Origin: Devosia sp. XK-2
GTDB lineage: Bacteria; Pseudomonadota; Alphaproteobacteria; Rhizobiales; Devosiaceae
Direction of reading: 5' to 3'
DNA length: 64,000 bases
NCBI RefSeq assembly: GCF_037113415.1
Contig: NZ_CP146608.1
Span: forward strand, 1,508,501-1,572,500
The notes under the pieces are model-generated. The model did no database searches. It was not told the DNA's origin and saw nothing but the letters and a program-made list of their open reading frames with translations. Within the stretch, counting starts at the first letter, position 1; each line of letters opens with the position of its first letter. The position numbers and the translations under genes were made by a program. This document shows, in pieces, positions 17,035 to 25,590 of this stretch.

Positions 17035-19602
17035 ATGCAGTTTTCGCCCATCCGTACCACCATCATGTTCGCCGTAATCGTGTTTGGCGTGCTCTTTGCA
17101 CTGCCCAGCATGTTGCCGCAGGCGGCGCGTGACGCGCTGCCCGATTGGCTGCCGCGCGAAACGGTGGTTCTGGGGCTCGACCTGCAGGGCGGATCGCACC
17201 TGCTATTGCAGGTGAACGAAGAAAGCATTGTCACGGAGCGCCTGGCCGATCTGCGTCGCGATGCCCGTAGCATCCTCGCCAATGACAACGGCATTGGCAA
17301 TATCATCACGACCGACCCAGCCGCCAAGTCGATTACCATCGAACTGATGGATCCTAGCCAGCAGGCCACCGCCCTGACAGCCCTCGAAGGGCTGCAGAAC
17401 ACCGTCGGCGGTCAGGTATTTTCCGGCGTCGGCGGCACCAATGAAATTGCCATCGCTGCCGCCGACACCACGCATATCACTATCACGCTGACGCCCGAAG
17501 GTATCGAGCAGCGCATGTCGAGCCTGGTGGCGCAGTCCATCGAGGTGGTGCGCAATCGTATCGATGAGCTCGGCACCACCGAGCCGAGCATTCAGCGCCA
17601 GGGCAGCAACAGGCTGCTCGTGCAGGTGCCTGGCTTTGGCGATTCCACGCGCCTCAAAAACATCATTTCGCAAACGGCGCGCCTGACGTTCCACATGGTC
17701 TATCCCGGTATGACCGCCGATCAGGCCGAAGCACAGGGTCTGCCGCCCGGCACCATGATTCTGCCCAGCCAGGACGGGTCGCGCGAGCTGCTCTATGAGG
17801 ATATTGCCCTGGGCGGCGAATCCCTGGTGGACGCACAGCCGGCCTACGATCAGCAGCGCGGCATCCCCGTGGTCAGCTTCAAGTTCGACACGCGTGGCGC
17901 CATCACCTTTGGTGAAATCACCTCGGCCAATGTCGGCCAGCGCTTCGCGATCGTTCTCGACAATGAAGTGATCACCGCCCCTGTCATCCAACAGCCTATT
18001 ACTGGTGGCTCAGGCCAGATCAGCGGCAGCTTCACCACCGCATCGGCCAATGACCTGGCCGTGCTGTTGCGCGGCGGCGCCCTGCCGGCAAGCCTCGACA
18101 TCGTTGAAGAGCGTTCTGTCAGCGCAGGTCTCGGCGCCGATTCCATTCGCGCCGGCATAACGGCCGGTATTATCGGCGCCATCGCCGTGGTTGCCTTCAT
18201 GGTGCTGGCTTATGGCCTTTTTGGCCTCTTTGCCGACCTGGCCGTGATCATCAATGTGGTCTTGATCCTGGGCGTGCTCTCCATGTTGGGAGCAACCCTC
18301 ACGCTGCCCGGCATTGCCGGTATCGTGCTCACCATCGGCATGGCAGTGGACGCCAACGTGCTGATTTACGAGCGCATTCGCGAGGAACTGGCGGCAGGGC
18401 GCAGCAAGATTGCGGCTATTGAATCCGGTTTCCAGCGTGCCATGGCAACCATTCTCGACGCCAATATCACCACGCTGATCGCGGCGGTCGTCCTGTTCTA
18501 TCTCGGTTCGGGGCCAGTGCAGGGTTTCGCCGTAACCCTGGCCATTGGTATTCTGACCACATTGTTCACGGCCTATCTGGTGACCTTGTTCATCGTCGGC
18601 CGCTGGTACAAATGGGTTCGCCCCAAGACGCTGAAAATCCAGTTTCTGCGGATCATCCCCGACGGAACCAAAATTCCCTTCATGGCGGCGCGCAAATATG
18701 TGCTGGCCCTGTCGATACTCGCGTCCGTTCTTTCGCTCGGCTGGTTTGGCATCCATGGCCTGAACCTCGGCATCGATTTCCGGGGCGGCTCGTCCATGGA
18801 AATTCAGGCCAATTCCGGCACCGCCGATTCCGGCGAAATCCGTGAAGCGCTGTCGCAACTCGGCCTAGGGGATGTGCAAGTACAGGGTTTTGGCGAAGCA
18901 GACAGTTTGCTTGTCCGCGTCCAGACGCAAGATGGCGGCGCTTCGGCGCAGCAGGCAGCGGTTGAAGAGGTAAGGACGGCCGTAGAGGCGCTCGACTACA
19001 CAATGCGCGGCACCGAAACGGTGGGGCCGACCGTGTCGAGCGAATTGGCTCTGACCGGCGCTATTGGCCTCGGCGTGGCGCTCCTGGGTATCCTCGTCTA
19101 TCTCTGGTTCCGGTTCGAGTGGCAATTTGCCGTGGGCGCCATCATATCCACCGCCCACGACGTCATCCTCACGATAGGCCTCTTTGCTTTCGCCGGCCTG
19201 GAATTCAATGCGTCCAGCATCGCCGCCATTCTGACCATTGTTGGCTATTCGCTGAACGATACGGTGGTGATCTATGACCGCATCCGCGAATATCGCATGA
19301 AATACAAGAAGATGGGGCTGAGCGAAATCATCGATATCGCCATCAACTCCACCTTACCGCGAACCATTCTGACCGCCACCACCACCTTCCTGGCGCTGAT
19401 GGCTCTCGTGATCTTCGGTGGCGAAGTGATCCGCAGCTTCACCATCTCCATGGCTTGGGGCGTGCTGGTCGGCACTTATTCCTCGATCTTCATTGCCGCG
19501 CCAATCCTGATCTATCTGGGCCTAACGTCGCGAGCCGATCAGGTCGAAGAAGGCAAAGAACTGGGCGATGATCGCGAGCCGTCGGACAGCGCGGCGGGCT
19601 GA
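17035..19602 (+). CDS. secDF: fused protein translocase subunit SecDF
   Basis: This 855-residue, twelve-helix inner-membrane protein uses the proton motive force to pull exported proteins out of SecYEG. SecD occupies about the first 540 residues: GLDLQGGSHLLLQV, the P1 periplasmic domain, then GMAVDANVLIYERIREEL. SecF follows without a stop: GLNLGIDFRGGSSMEI, then GYSLNDTVVIYDRIREYR. ATG 17035 (MQFSPIRTT, AGGA upstream) is preferred over an upstream TTG at 17014 that lies in the terminator T-run. SecDF fusions are known in Rhizobiales. The next gene starts 6 nt downstream. Confidence 0.95.
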   Translation: MQFSPIRTTIMFAVIVFGVLFALPSMLPQAARDALPDWLPRETVVLGLDLQGGSHLLLQVNEESIVTERLADLRRDARSILANDNGIGNIITTDPAAKSITIELMDPSQQATALTALEGLQNTVGGQVFSGVGGTNEIAIAAADTTHITITLTPEGIEQRMSSLVAQSIEVVRNRIDELGTTEPSIQRQGSNRLLVQVPGFGDSTRLKNIISQTARLTFHMVYPGMTADQAEAQGLPPGTMILPSQDGSRELLYEDIALGGESLVDAQPAYDQQRGIPVVSFKFDTRGAITFGEITSANVGQRFAIVLDNEVITAPVIQQPITGGSGQISGSFTTASANDLAVLLRGGALPASLDIVEERSVSAGLGADSIRAGITAGIIGAIAVVAFMVLAYGLFGLFADLAVIINVVLILGVLSMLGATLTLPGIAGIVLTIGMAVDANVLIYERIREELAAGRSKIAAIESGFQRAMATILDANITTLIAAVVLFYLGSGPVQGFAVTLAIGILTTLFTAYLVTLFIVGRWYKWVRPKTLKIQFLRIIPDGTKIPFMAARKYVLALSILASVLSLGWFGIHGLNLGIDFRGGSSMEIQANSGTADSGEIREALSQLGLGDVQVQGFGEADSLLVRVQTQDGGASAQQAAVEEVRTAVEALDYTMRGTETVGPTVSSELALTGAIGLGVALLGILVYLWFRFEWQFAVGAIISTAHDVILTIGLFAFAGLEFNASSIAAILTIVGYSLNDTVVIYDRIREYRMKYKKMGLSEIIDIAINSTLPRTILTATTTFLALMALVIFGGEVIRSFTISMAWGVLVGTYSSIFIAAPILIYLGLTSRADQVEEGKELGDDREPSDSAAG

Positions 19603-19608
19603 TGGGCC

Positions 19609-19998
19609 ATGAGTGCAGTGGAAACAGCACATTTCCCGCGCCAGGTTGGTATCGACGCCTATGGCAATGGCGGTTTCCGCTTTGCTGAAATGTCGCACAA
19701 GGGCTCGCTTCTGTGCCTGCCCAATGGCATGTCGGGGTGGCCGATCGACTCGACCGCGCAACTGACGCTGGAAAGCCTGGAGCCGGTCCTGGCCCAGGCC
19801 GACAAGCTGGACGTTTTGTTGATCGGCCTTGGCGGCGACATCGTCGCCATCGATCCGGCCATTCGGCAGGCATTTCGAGATCGCTCGGTCATTATCGAGG
19901 CGACGCAGACCGGTGGCGCGGTGCGCACTTACAATGTCCTGCTTGCCGAGGAGCGGGCAGTAGCCGCCGCGCTGATTGCCGTAGAGAACGCGCGCTGA
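19609..19998 (+). CDS. Mth938-domain protein (NDUFAF3-like)
   Basis: This 129-residue protein has the Mth938/DUF498 fold: IDAYGNGGFRF, HKGSLLCLPNGMSGW and LLIGLGGDIVAI are typical blocks. The human member NDUFAF3 is a complex I assembly factor. The secDF-Mth938 gene pair is conserved in Alphaproteobacteria. It lies 6 nt after secDF and overlaps the next gene by one base (TGATG), so all three are probably cotranscribed. A role in respiratory-complex biogenesis here is inference from homology and context. Confidence 0.82.
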   Translation: MSAVETAHFPRQVGIDAYGNGGFRFAEMSHKGSLLCLPNGMSGWPIDSTAQLTLESLEPVLAQADKLDVLLIGLGGDIVAIDPAIRQAFRDRSVIIEATQTGGAVRTYNVLLAEERAVAAALIAVENAR

Positions 19999-20843
19999 TG
20001 GCGGCCGACAGCTTTGCCCTGGCTGCCGAGACGCTCCGCAGGCTGGATCGCGACCGATATCTGGCGACATTGGTTCTGCCCGCCGAAGCACGGCCGGGCG
20101 TCACTGCGCTCTATGCGTTCAACGCCGACATCGCTGCCATCCGCGAGCGTGTCTCTGGCCCGCAACCGGGGGAAATTCGCTTGCAATGGTGGAATGATGC
20201 CCTGATCGGGGAGGGGCATGGTGCTGTTCGCCAAAATCCTCTTGCCGCCGCGCTGCTGCAAACCATGCAGGACTACAATCTTCCATCCGGCACTTTGTTG
20301 CGTCTGATTGGTGCGCGGCGCTTCGATCTCTATGACGACCCGATGCCCGATCTGGAGACGTTCGAGGGTTATGCCGGCGAAACCGCCTCGACCCTCTTCC
20401 AGCTTGCGGCCATGATCATCAACAATGGTAGCCCGGTGGAGCCGGGTGATGCTGCCGGCCATCTGGGTGTATCCCAGGCGATGATAGGGCATCTGCGCGC
20501 CTTTGGCTTCATCTCGTCGCAGGGGCGTATCATGTTGCCCCGGACGATACTTGAGGCCAACGGCGTGCGCGAAGAGGAGATCTTTGCCGGGCAGGACAGC
20601 GAAGGTCTCCATGCCGCCCTCAGTCAGATCGCAGAATTGGCGGCCGGTCATCTCGACAAGGCCGGTTCGGCCATCGCGGCGCTACCGGTAAGCGTGCGGC
20701 CCGCCTTTGCCGCTATTACGGTGCTCGAGGCGCAACTGGCTGCCTGGCGGAGGCACGAGCGCAGCGTATTTGCTGCGCCGGCTGATGACGCCGACTGGCG
20801 CAAGATCGCCAGGCTGACCTGGTGGGCGTGGCGGAACCGCTAG
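19998..20843 (+). CDS. squalene/phytoene synthase-family protein (NDUFAF6-like)
   Basis: This 281-residue protein belongs to the all-helical isoprenoid synthase family. The first Asp-rich motif of true synthases (F-x-R-x-x-DD-x-x-D) is degenerate: residues 40-50 read AFNADIAAIRE with only D44 left. The second motif region reads EGYAGETASTLF. That fits the non-enzymatic NDUFAF6 branch better than a carotenoid or hopanoid synthase. It overlaps the NDUFAF3-like gene by one base, which supports a joint complex I assembly role. The TAG stop is supplied by the head of a palindromic repeat. An in-frame extension upstream overlaps the previous gene and was rejected. Confidence 0.75.
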   Translation: MAADSFALAAETLRRLDRDRYLATLVLPAEARPGVTALYAFNADIAAIRERVSGPQPGEIRLQWWNDALIGEGHGAVRQNPLAAALLQTMQDYNLPSGTLLRLIGARRFDLYDDPMPDLETFEGYAGETASTLFQLAAMIINNGSPVEPGDAAGHLGVSQAMIGHLRAFGFISSQGRIMLPRTILEANGVREEEIFAGQDSEGLHAALSQIAELAAGHLDKAGSAIAALPVSVRPAFAAITVLEAQLAAWRRHERSVFAAPADDADWRKIARLTWWAWRNR

Positions 20844-20901
20844 AGCGCCTCCGGGACGCGTGGGCACCACTGGCCGAGTTCGGAAGCGCGGCTGAGCAAT
20901 G
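20841..20901. repeat. diverged copy of the 62-bp palindromic repeat
   Basis: It begins TAGAGCGCCTCCGGG and contains TTCGGAAGCGCGGC, matching the head and right arm of the tandem repeat at 217-340, but the middle is diverged. The TAG of the repeat head is the stop codon of the preceding gene. It occupies most of the 100-bp gap between convergent genes. Confidence 0.6.
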
Positions 20902-20942
20902 AGCCAGGGCGCTCGCTTCGATTCAATCACAACAAAAAGTGC

Positions 20943-21395
20943 CTAGTGGCCCGAGCGTTCGGCAATGGCGACGAATATGCCGTCCAGCCGGGCGGCGACG
21001 GCATCCTCAACTGCAATATCGGCGGTGGCGCTCAACCGCGCTTTGCCACGTCGCGCCAGAACAAGACCAAGCTTGCCCCAATCCACGTTATTCGGCTTGG
21101 CGACGGCCCGCGCAATACCCTCGATTGGTCTGAGATAGTCCGTGCTGGTTCGGTGAATGACCAACTGGCCTGTCAGTCCTGCGGCCTCCATCCCCAAATG
21201 CAGCACCGACCACGCTGCAAGCAACCCAAGCGTGGCAACGCTCCCGCCAAACATCGTGCCATGGACATTGATGTTCGGCGCGAGCGGTGCCTCAAGCACA
21301 ACCATCTCGGCACTGGACTCTATAGTCGTCACTGCCATCGCCCGCGATAGAGGCATGTGCCGGTGCAGATAATCGGTCAATGCCGCCGGAGTCAT
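20943..21395 (-). CDS. YiiD-type hotdog thioesterase
   Basis: This 150-residue single hotdog-fold domain is related to the YiiD C-terminal thioesterase family. Typical blocks are [22 protein letters not shown], where the N-x-x-GTxFGGS region lines the active site, and [11 protein letters not shown]. There is no signal peptide. The ATG overlaps the trmFO stop (ATGA), so the gene is the second member of a two-gene unit, an arrangement that suggests coupling but gives no substrate. Acyl-CoA or acyl-ACP hydrolysis is inferred from the fold. Confidence 0.75.
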   Translation of the reverse strand: MTPAALTDYLHRHMPLSRAMAVTTIESSAEMVVLEAPLAPNINVHGTMFGGSVATLGLLAAWSVLHLGMEAAGLTGQLVIHRTSTDYLRPIEGIARAVAKPNNVDWGKLGLVLARRGKARLSATADIAVEDAVAARLDGIFVAIAERSGH

Positions 21396-22774
21396 GCCCA
21401 GGCCTTGAGGTCGTCCAACGCTCGCGACGTGATGGCGCGACGCTTGGCGATGGTCTTCTCAGGCCCGCGCCAGCGCTTTACGCCCTCTGGCTTGGTGATG
21501 GTGACCTCCGGGAACAGTCCGAAATTGACATTCATCGGCTGAAAACTGCGCGCGCCGCTATAGCTTTCCGCCTCGATATGCCCGCCCGTAATATGGCCGA
21601 TCAGCGCCCCCAGGGCAGTGGTGGCCGGTGGGATCGGCAAGGATCCGCCGAGGGACTCCGCGGCCGTCATGCGCCCGGTGATGAGCCCGACAGCGGCGCT
21701 CTCCACATAGCCTTCGACACCGGTGACCTGGCCGGCAAAGCGGATGCGCTGATCAACCTTGAGTTTAAGATCCGGCGCCAGAACCTTGGGTGAATTGATG
21801 AAGGTGTTGCGATGCAGCCCACCAAGCCGGGCGAACTGTGCGTTTTCAAGCCCCGGAATCATGCGAAAAATCTCTGCTTGAATCCCGTAGCGCATCTTGG
21901 TCTGGAACCCGACCATGTTCCACAACGTGCCCAGCGCGTTGTCCTGCCTCAACTGGACAATGGCATAGGGCTTGACGGTGGGATTGCGTGGATTGGTCAG
22001 ACCCACTGGCTTCATGGGGCCATGGCGCAGCGTTTCAGGCCCGCGTTCCGCCATAACCTCGATGGGCAGGCAGCCATCGAAATAGGGGACCTTTTCCCAG
22101 TCCTTAAACTCATGCAGCGGAGCGGTTTTCAGCGCTTCGACAAAGGCGAAGTACTGGTCCTTGTCCATGGGCAGGTTGAGATAGTCCGCCCCGGTCCCTC
22201 CGGGGCCGGCCTTGTCGTAGCGCGACTGCTTCCAGGCAATGTCGTGATTGATGCTGTCATAGTGGACAATCGGGGCGATCGCGTCGAAAAAGGCCAGGGA
22301 GTCTTCGCCGGTCTTTTCAAGCACTGCTTCCGCCAGGGCGGGGGAGGTCAGCGGGCCCGTGGCAATGATCACATGTTGCCAGTCGCCCGGGGGCCAATCC
22401 GCAATCTCTTCGCGCACGACTGTAATATTGGCATGGTTGGCGATGGCGACCGTCACGGCGGCGGAAAAGCCGTGGCGATCTACGGCCAAGGCGCCACCCG
22501 CGGGCAATTTATGCTGGTCGGCGGCGCGCATGATGAGCGAATTGCAGCGTCGCATCTCTTCATGCAGGAGGCCGACCGCGTTCTGCTCATAGTCGTCTGA
22601 GCGGAAACTGTTTGAGCAGACAAGCTCTGCGAGGTCTTCCGTCTGGTGGGCGTCGGTTTCCCTGACACCGCGCATCTCATGCAGAATGACTTTGGCGCCG
22701 GCCTCAGCGGCCTGCCATGCGGCTTCCGAGCCTGCCAGGCCCCCGCCGATAATATGAATGGGTTCGTTTGACAT
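21392..22774 (-). CDS. trmFO: methylenetetrahydrofolate-tRNA-(uracil-5-)-methyltransferase
   Basis: This 460-residue folate- and FAD-dependent enzyme makes m5U54 in the T-loop of tRNAs. The N-terminal FAD-binding Rossmann motif is [17 protein letters not shown]. The TrmFO/GidA-family block [20 protein letters not shown] and the C-terminal [21 protein letters not shown] are diagnostic. I chose ATG 22774 (MSNEPIHI); the frame extends 12 codons upstream without support. It is cotranscribed with the downstream thioesterase through an ATGA overlap. Confidence 0.95.
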   Translation of the reverse strand: MSNEPIHIIGGGLAGSEAAWQAAEAGAKVILHEMRGVRETDAHQTEDLAELVCSNSFRSDDYEQNAVGLLHEEMRRCNSLIMRAADQHKLPAGGALAVDRHGFSAAVTVAIANHANITVVREEIADWPPGDWQHVIIATGPLTSPALAEAVLEKTGEDSLAFFDAIAPIVHYDSINHDIAWKQSRYDKAGPGGTGADYLNLPMDKDQYFAFVEALKTAPLHEFKDWEKVPYFDGCLPIEVMAERGPETLRHGPMKPVGLTNPRNPTVKPYAIVQLRQDNALGTLWNMVGFQTKMRYGIQAEIFRMIPGLENAQFARLGGLHRNTFINSPKVLAPDLKLKVDQRIRFAGQVTGVEGYVESAAVGLITGRMTAAESLGGSLPIPPATTALGALIGHITGGHIEAESYSGARSFQPMNVNFGLFPEVTITKPEGVKRWRGPEKTIAKRRAITSRALDDLKAWA

Positions 22775-22856
22775 AGCGAGCCAGATATCAAGCTCGCCGC
22801 CGCGGAGCAATCGGCGTTTTCGCGCCGTTTGGCAACGCCGCCGGCCCGGGAATCAA

Positions 22857-22887
22857 AACGCTCGCGTCTCAGTGAGAGGCGAGCGTT
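22857..22887 (-). terminator. hairpin downstream of the DUF1127 gene
   Basis: AACGCTCGC (22857-22865) pairs with GCGAGCGTT (22879-22887), giving 9 perfect base pairs. Read on the minus strand it is followed by TTTGATTC. It lies between the DUF1127 peptide gene and trmFO, both on the minus strand. Confidence 0.7.
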
Positions 22888-22914
22888 CGGATTGGTCGGT
22901 TTGTGCCGTCTATT

Positions 22915-23064
22915 TTACAGAGCGTCGGCATGATCACGAGCAACGCGGCTGATGTCGGTGCGCGAAATGCCCAGATCGTTGAGCTGGCGGTTGTCGAGAG
23001 CGGCAAGCTCACGAACGGTCTGCTGGTAGGCGGCCCACTTCTTGAAAGTCTTGCGGATGTCCAT
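22915..23064 (-). CDS. DUF1127 small protein
   Basis: This 49-residue basic peptide starts MDIRKTFKKWAAYQQTVREL and continues AALDNRQLNDLGISRTDI. The L-x-x-LDxRxLxDLGIsRxDI pattern is the DUF1127 (YjiS-like) signature. In Rhizobiales these peptides bind RNA and influence phosphate or stress responses. The ATG at 23064 has AGGAGA at a good distance. A terminator follows at 22857-22887. The gene is too short for most gene callers, but its family pattern and ribosome-binding site make it convincing. Confidence 0.88.
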   Translation of the reverse strand: MDIRKTFKKWAAYQQTVRELAALDNRQLNDLGISRTDISRVARDHADAL

Positions 23065-23208
23065 CGGAAGTCTCCTGTTGTTGACAGGTACTCATATAGG
23101 CCCACCTATCCCCAGTGAGCAGATAGAGATTGGTCAAACTAGCTATGCATTTTGCGCAAGGCGTAGGCAGTGCCTGTTCAGTAGCCATTCATGTGTTTGT
23201 CAAAGCAA

Positions 23209-23236
23209 TGGCCGCCGGATGGCGCTCCGGCGGCCA
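23209..23236 (-). terminator. strong hairpin between the two small-protein genes
   Basis: TGGCCGCCGGA (23209-23219) pairs with TCCGGCGGCCA (23226-23236), giving 11 perfect base pairs around a 6-nt loop. On the minus strand it is followed by TTGCTTTG, so it probably terminates the gene at 23266-23418. Confidence 0.75.
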
Positions 23237-23265
23237 CATATTTCTGCCTCAGGGCCGATAGGGGG

Positions 23266-23418
23266 TCAGCGGTCGAAGAGTGACCGCGTCATTTTGGAGA
23301 AGTCCGGCCCGGAAATCCCCAACAAGTCGGCATCTCGCGTCGAGGGAACGTCCATTTCCCGCAACGTCTGCTTGATGTCGACAAGGCGCTTGAGGCGCCA
23401 GACGGCTCGCACAAACAT
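23266..23418 (-). CDS. small basic protein, DUF1127-like
   Basis: The 50-residue reading frame starts MFVRAVWRLKRLVDIKQTLR and contains ADLLGISGPDFSKM, which resembles the DUF1127 C-terminal pattern (LxDLGISxxDI) but is looser. The frame is open back to 23532. ATG 23418 is preferred because it gives a DUF1127-sized product, although its ribosome-binding site is weak. It is followed by a strong terminator hairpin. It could be a diverged paralogue of the 22915-23064 peptide; function unknown. Confidence 0.5.
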   Translation of the reverse strand: MFVRAVWRLKRLVDIKQTLREMDVPSTRDADLLGISGPDFSKMTRSLFDR

Positions 23419-23680
23419 GGGCAATATCCCTTTGCGGCTATAGTGGTGCGAAGGGACGATGCCTGTGTTCGCCGCGGCGCGGTAGGCCATATCGGACACG
23501 GCGAGCATGCGTCTGGCGCATGGAAAGTTCATCGATTTGACGCTTTCGGCGTCTGGATAGTCCGTTCTGGATCATTTCGGGATCCCGGGGTGCCCCTATT
23601 AATGTTTCGTCCACCATGATTTCCCTTGTGCGAACCGTCCCAAATCAACACACTTCGGCAACTGATTAGGGGAGTCGGCA

Positions 23681-24577
23681 GTGCGGCAAAGCGCGCATGT
23701 CATTGTTGTTGGCAACGAAAAGGGCGGGTCGGGTAAATCGACCACGGCCTTCCACCTGGCCATTTATCTGCTCTATCAAGGGCACAAGGTTGCCTCGATC
23801 GACGTCGACAGCCGCCAGCAGACCCTGACTCACTACGTACGCAACCGCCGGGACTGGGCCCGGGCGAAGGGCCTGAGCCTGCCGCATACGACCCATTATC
23901 ACCTCCCGCTTGCGCGAGGCGACTCGGCCCGCGAGAACCATCGCATCGAGTTCGACCTGTTCCGACAGGCCATAGGCGAGGTGGAGTCCTCGGCCGATTT
24001 CATCGTCATTGACACCCCCGGATTCGACACCAATCTGGCGCGATTGGCCCATTCTCTCGCCGACACCCTGGTGACCCCGGTCAATGACAGCCTGATCGAC
24101 CTCAGCGTCATGGCCCAGGTCGATCCGGTAACTGGCGAACCGCGCGAATTGAGCCATTATGCGCGCCTGGTGCAGCGTGCGCGCTCGGAGCGGCTGTCGA
24201 TCGACGGTCGGAATATCGATTGGGTATTGGTGCGCAATCGCATTTCCATGCTGTCATCGCGCAACATGCGTCAGGTCCAAACCATGCTGGAGCGCATCGC
24301 GACGCGCCTCGGCTGTCGTGTTGCCGATGGCATTGCGGAGCGGGTTATTTTTCGATCGCTGTTCGCCACCGGAATGACGGTTTTCGATCCGCTCGACGAC
24401 GACCTTCTGGGCGGGGTGCCGTCCATGTCCCACATGAGTGCGCGTCAGGAGTACCGTGCTCTGGCCAATGCGCTCAATCTGCCATCGAGTCGGCGCGCCG
24501 AGGCCCGGCGGGAAGTCCTCTCGCAGCGCTCAAGCGACGTGAACCGCTTCAGCCACATGGCGCATAGCGAGTCCTGA
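23681..24577 (+). CDS. mipZ: division-plane positioning ATPase MipZ
   Basis: This 298-residue ParA/MinD-type P-loop ATPase has the deviant Walker A motif GNEKGGSGKSTTAFH (11-25) and the IDVDSRQQTLTHYVRNR block typical of alphaproteobacterial MipZ. In Caulobacter, MipZ forms a gradient from ParB-bound poles and inhibits FtsZ, placing the septum at midcell. The GTG at 23681 has GGGGAG upstream. It ends 7 nt from the convergent hxlR gene, and no parAB genes are near. Confidence 0.9.
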   Translation: MRQSAHVIVVGNEKGGSGKSTTAFHLAIYLLYQGHKVASIDVDSRQQTLTHYVRNRRDWARAKGLSLPHTTHYHLPLARGDSARENHRIEFDLFRQAIGEVESSADFIVIDTPGFDTNLARLAHSLADTLVTPVNDSLIDLSVMAQVDPVTGEPRELSHYARLVQRARSERLSIDGRNIDWVLVRNRISMLSSRNMRQVQTMLERIATRLGCRVADGIAERVIFRSLFATGMTVFDPLDDDLLGGVPSMSHMSARQEYRALANALNLPSSRRAEARREVLSQRSSDVNRFSHMAHSES

Positions 24578-24584
24578 CCGCGCG

Positions 24585-25001
24585 TCATCCCTGTGCGTAG
24601 GCGGCCTTTCTCGGATTGTCGGCGGCAACGGCATGTTCACGCGCATCGTAAACGGCGCGCGCCTCGACAATCGCGTCATGATTTTCTGCTGACCAATCCC
24701 AAAGGGCGCTGATCGGCACCTGTAACGTCTTGCCCAGTTCGGTCAGACTATATTCCACGCGCGGCGGAACTTCAGGGTAGATGGTGCGGGTCACCAGGCC
24801 ATCACGCTCCAGATTGCGCAGAGTCAGCGTGAGCATGCGTTGTGACACGCCATTGATCAATCGCTTCAATTCGTTGAAACGCAGCGTACCATTGCGCCCA
24901 AGCATCCCCACCACCATCACGCTCCATTTGTCGCCGATGCGGTTGAGCACATCGGACATGGCCGAACAATTGGCGTGCTGCGATGTATCAGTCAGTGACA
25001 T
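24585..25001 (-). CDS. HxlR-family transcriptional regulator
   Basis: This 138-residue winged-helix DNA-binding protein shows NRIGDKWSVMVVGMLG, LRFNELKRLINGVSQRMLTLTLRNLERDGLV and YSLTELGKTLQVPI, all characteristic of HxlR. C12 (ANCSAM) sits where several redox- or aldehyde-sensing HxlR proteins have a conserved N-terminal Cys. The ATG has AGGAGG upstream. It is divergent from the doxX gene, with a dyad operator between them, so it probably regulates doxX and itself. Confidence 0.88.
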   Translation of the reverse strand: MSLTDTSQHANCSAMSDVLNRIGDKWSVMVVGMLGRNGTLRFNELKRLINGVSQRMLTLTLRNLERDGLVTRTIYPEVPPRVEYSLTELGKTLQVPISALWDWSAENHDAIVEARAVYDAREHAVAADNPRKAAYAQG

Positions 25002-25050
25002 TTATGTGCCTCCTTGCATGGGGAACTCAGGCACAAATATAAACACAGTT

Positions 25051-25066
25051 ACTAGTTGTGACTAGT
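25051..25066. promoter_or_regulatory. candidate HxlR operator
   Basis: ACTAGT-TGTG-ACTAGT (25051-25066) is a symmetric 6-4-6 palindrome in the 96-bp gap between divergent hxlR and doxX. Its position, next to both start regions, fits an autoregulatory operator. Assignment to HxlR is inference from position. Confidence 0.5.
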
Positions 25067-25097
25067 GCGGCAGACCATCACAGGAGGAGGGGGAGCC

Positions 25098-25514
25098 ATG
25101 ACAACAGCGAGTGGGAACCGGGGCTGGAACATTGGATTGTGGGTCGTGCAGGGTGTTTTGGCCCTGTTTTACGCCATGGCGGGTCTCATGAAATTGACCC
25201 AGCCCATTGATGCTCTGGTTGCGTCGGGAATGAGCTATGCTGGCGATTATCCCGAGTTTTTGACGCGCTTTGTCGGCACGATGGAGGTTCTGGGCGCCAT
25301 TGGCATTGTCTTGCCGGCGGCGACCCGTATTGCGCCGCGCCTGACACCCCTTGCCGCAGTGGGCTTTTCTTTGATCCAGGTGCTTGCCATTGGCCTGCAC
25401 ACCATGAGGGGCGAGCTGTTCATGCTGCCTTTCAATCTGATCCTATTGGCCCTGTCTGTGCTGGTGGTTTGGGGCCGCTCTGCAAAATCTCCAATTGCAC
25501 CCCGAGGGGCGTAA
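25098..25514 (+). CDS. DoxX-family membrane protein
   Basis: This 138-residue four-helix membrane protein contains GLWVVQGVLALFYAMAGLMKL, where the AGxxK(L) motif is typical of DoxX, and MEVLGAIGIVLPAA. DoxX-like proteins often accompany HxlR or other redox regulators and oxidoreductases; their biochemical role is poorly defined. ATG 25098 with GGAGGAGGGGGAG upstream is chosen over an upstream in-frame start at 25065 that would overlap the operator. It is probably controlled by the divergent HxlR protein. Confidence 0.8.
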   Translation: MTTASGNRGWNIGLWVVQGVLALFYAMAGLMKLTQPIDALVASGMSYAGDYPEFLTRFVGTMEVLGAIGIVLPAATRIAPRLTPLAAVGFSLIQVLAIGLHTMRGELFMLPFNLILLALSVLVVWGRSAKSPIAPRGA

Positions 25515-25556
25515 ATTCCGAGATTGCAACGATTGACAGACCGGCGCAGGCATTGT

Positions 25557-25585
25557 CTTCCTCCGGCGAACCAAGCCGGAGGAAG
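25557..25585 (+). promoter_or_regulatory. perfect hairpin sequestering the GH3 ribosome-binding site
   Basis: CTTCCTCCGGC (25557-25567) pairs perfectly with GCCGGAGGAAG (25575-25585) around a 7-nt loop. The 3' arm contains the Shine-Dalgarno GGAGGAAG (25578-25585) of the gene that starts GTG at 25591. In RNA the ribosome-binding site would be fully paired. It is not followed by a T-run, so it is unlikely to be only the doxX terminator. Confidence 0.8.
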
Positions 25586-25590
25586 CACCC

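Noticed and set aside
20014..20843. Squalene or phytoene synthase for hopanoids or carotenoids
   Set aside because: The first Asp-rich motif is degenerate and no isoprenoid genes are nearby; the NDUFAF6-like reading fits better.
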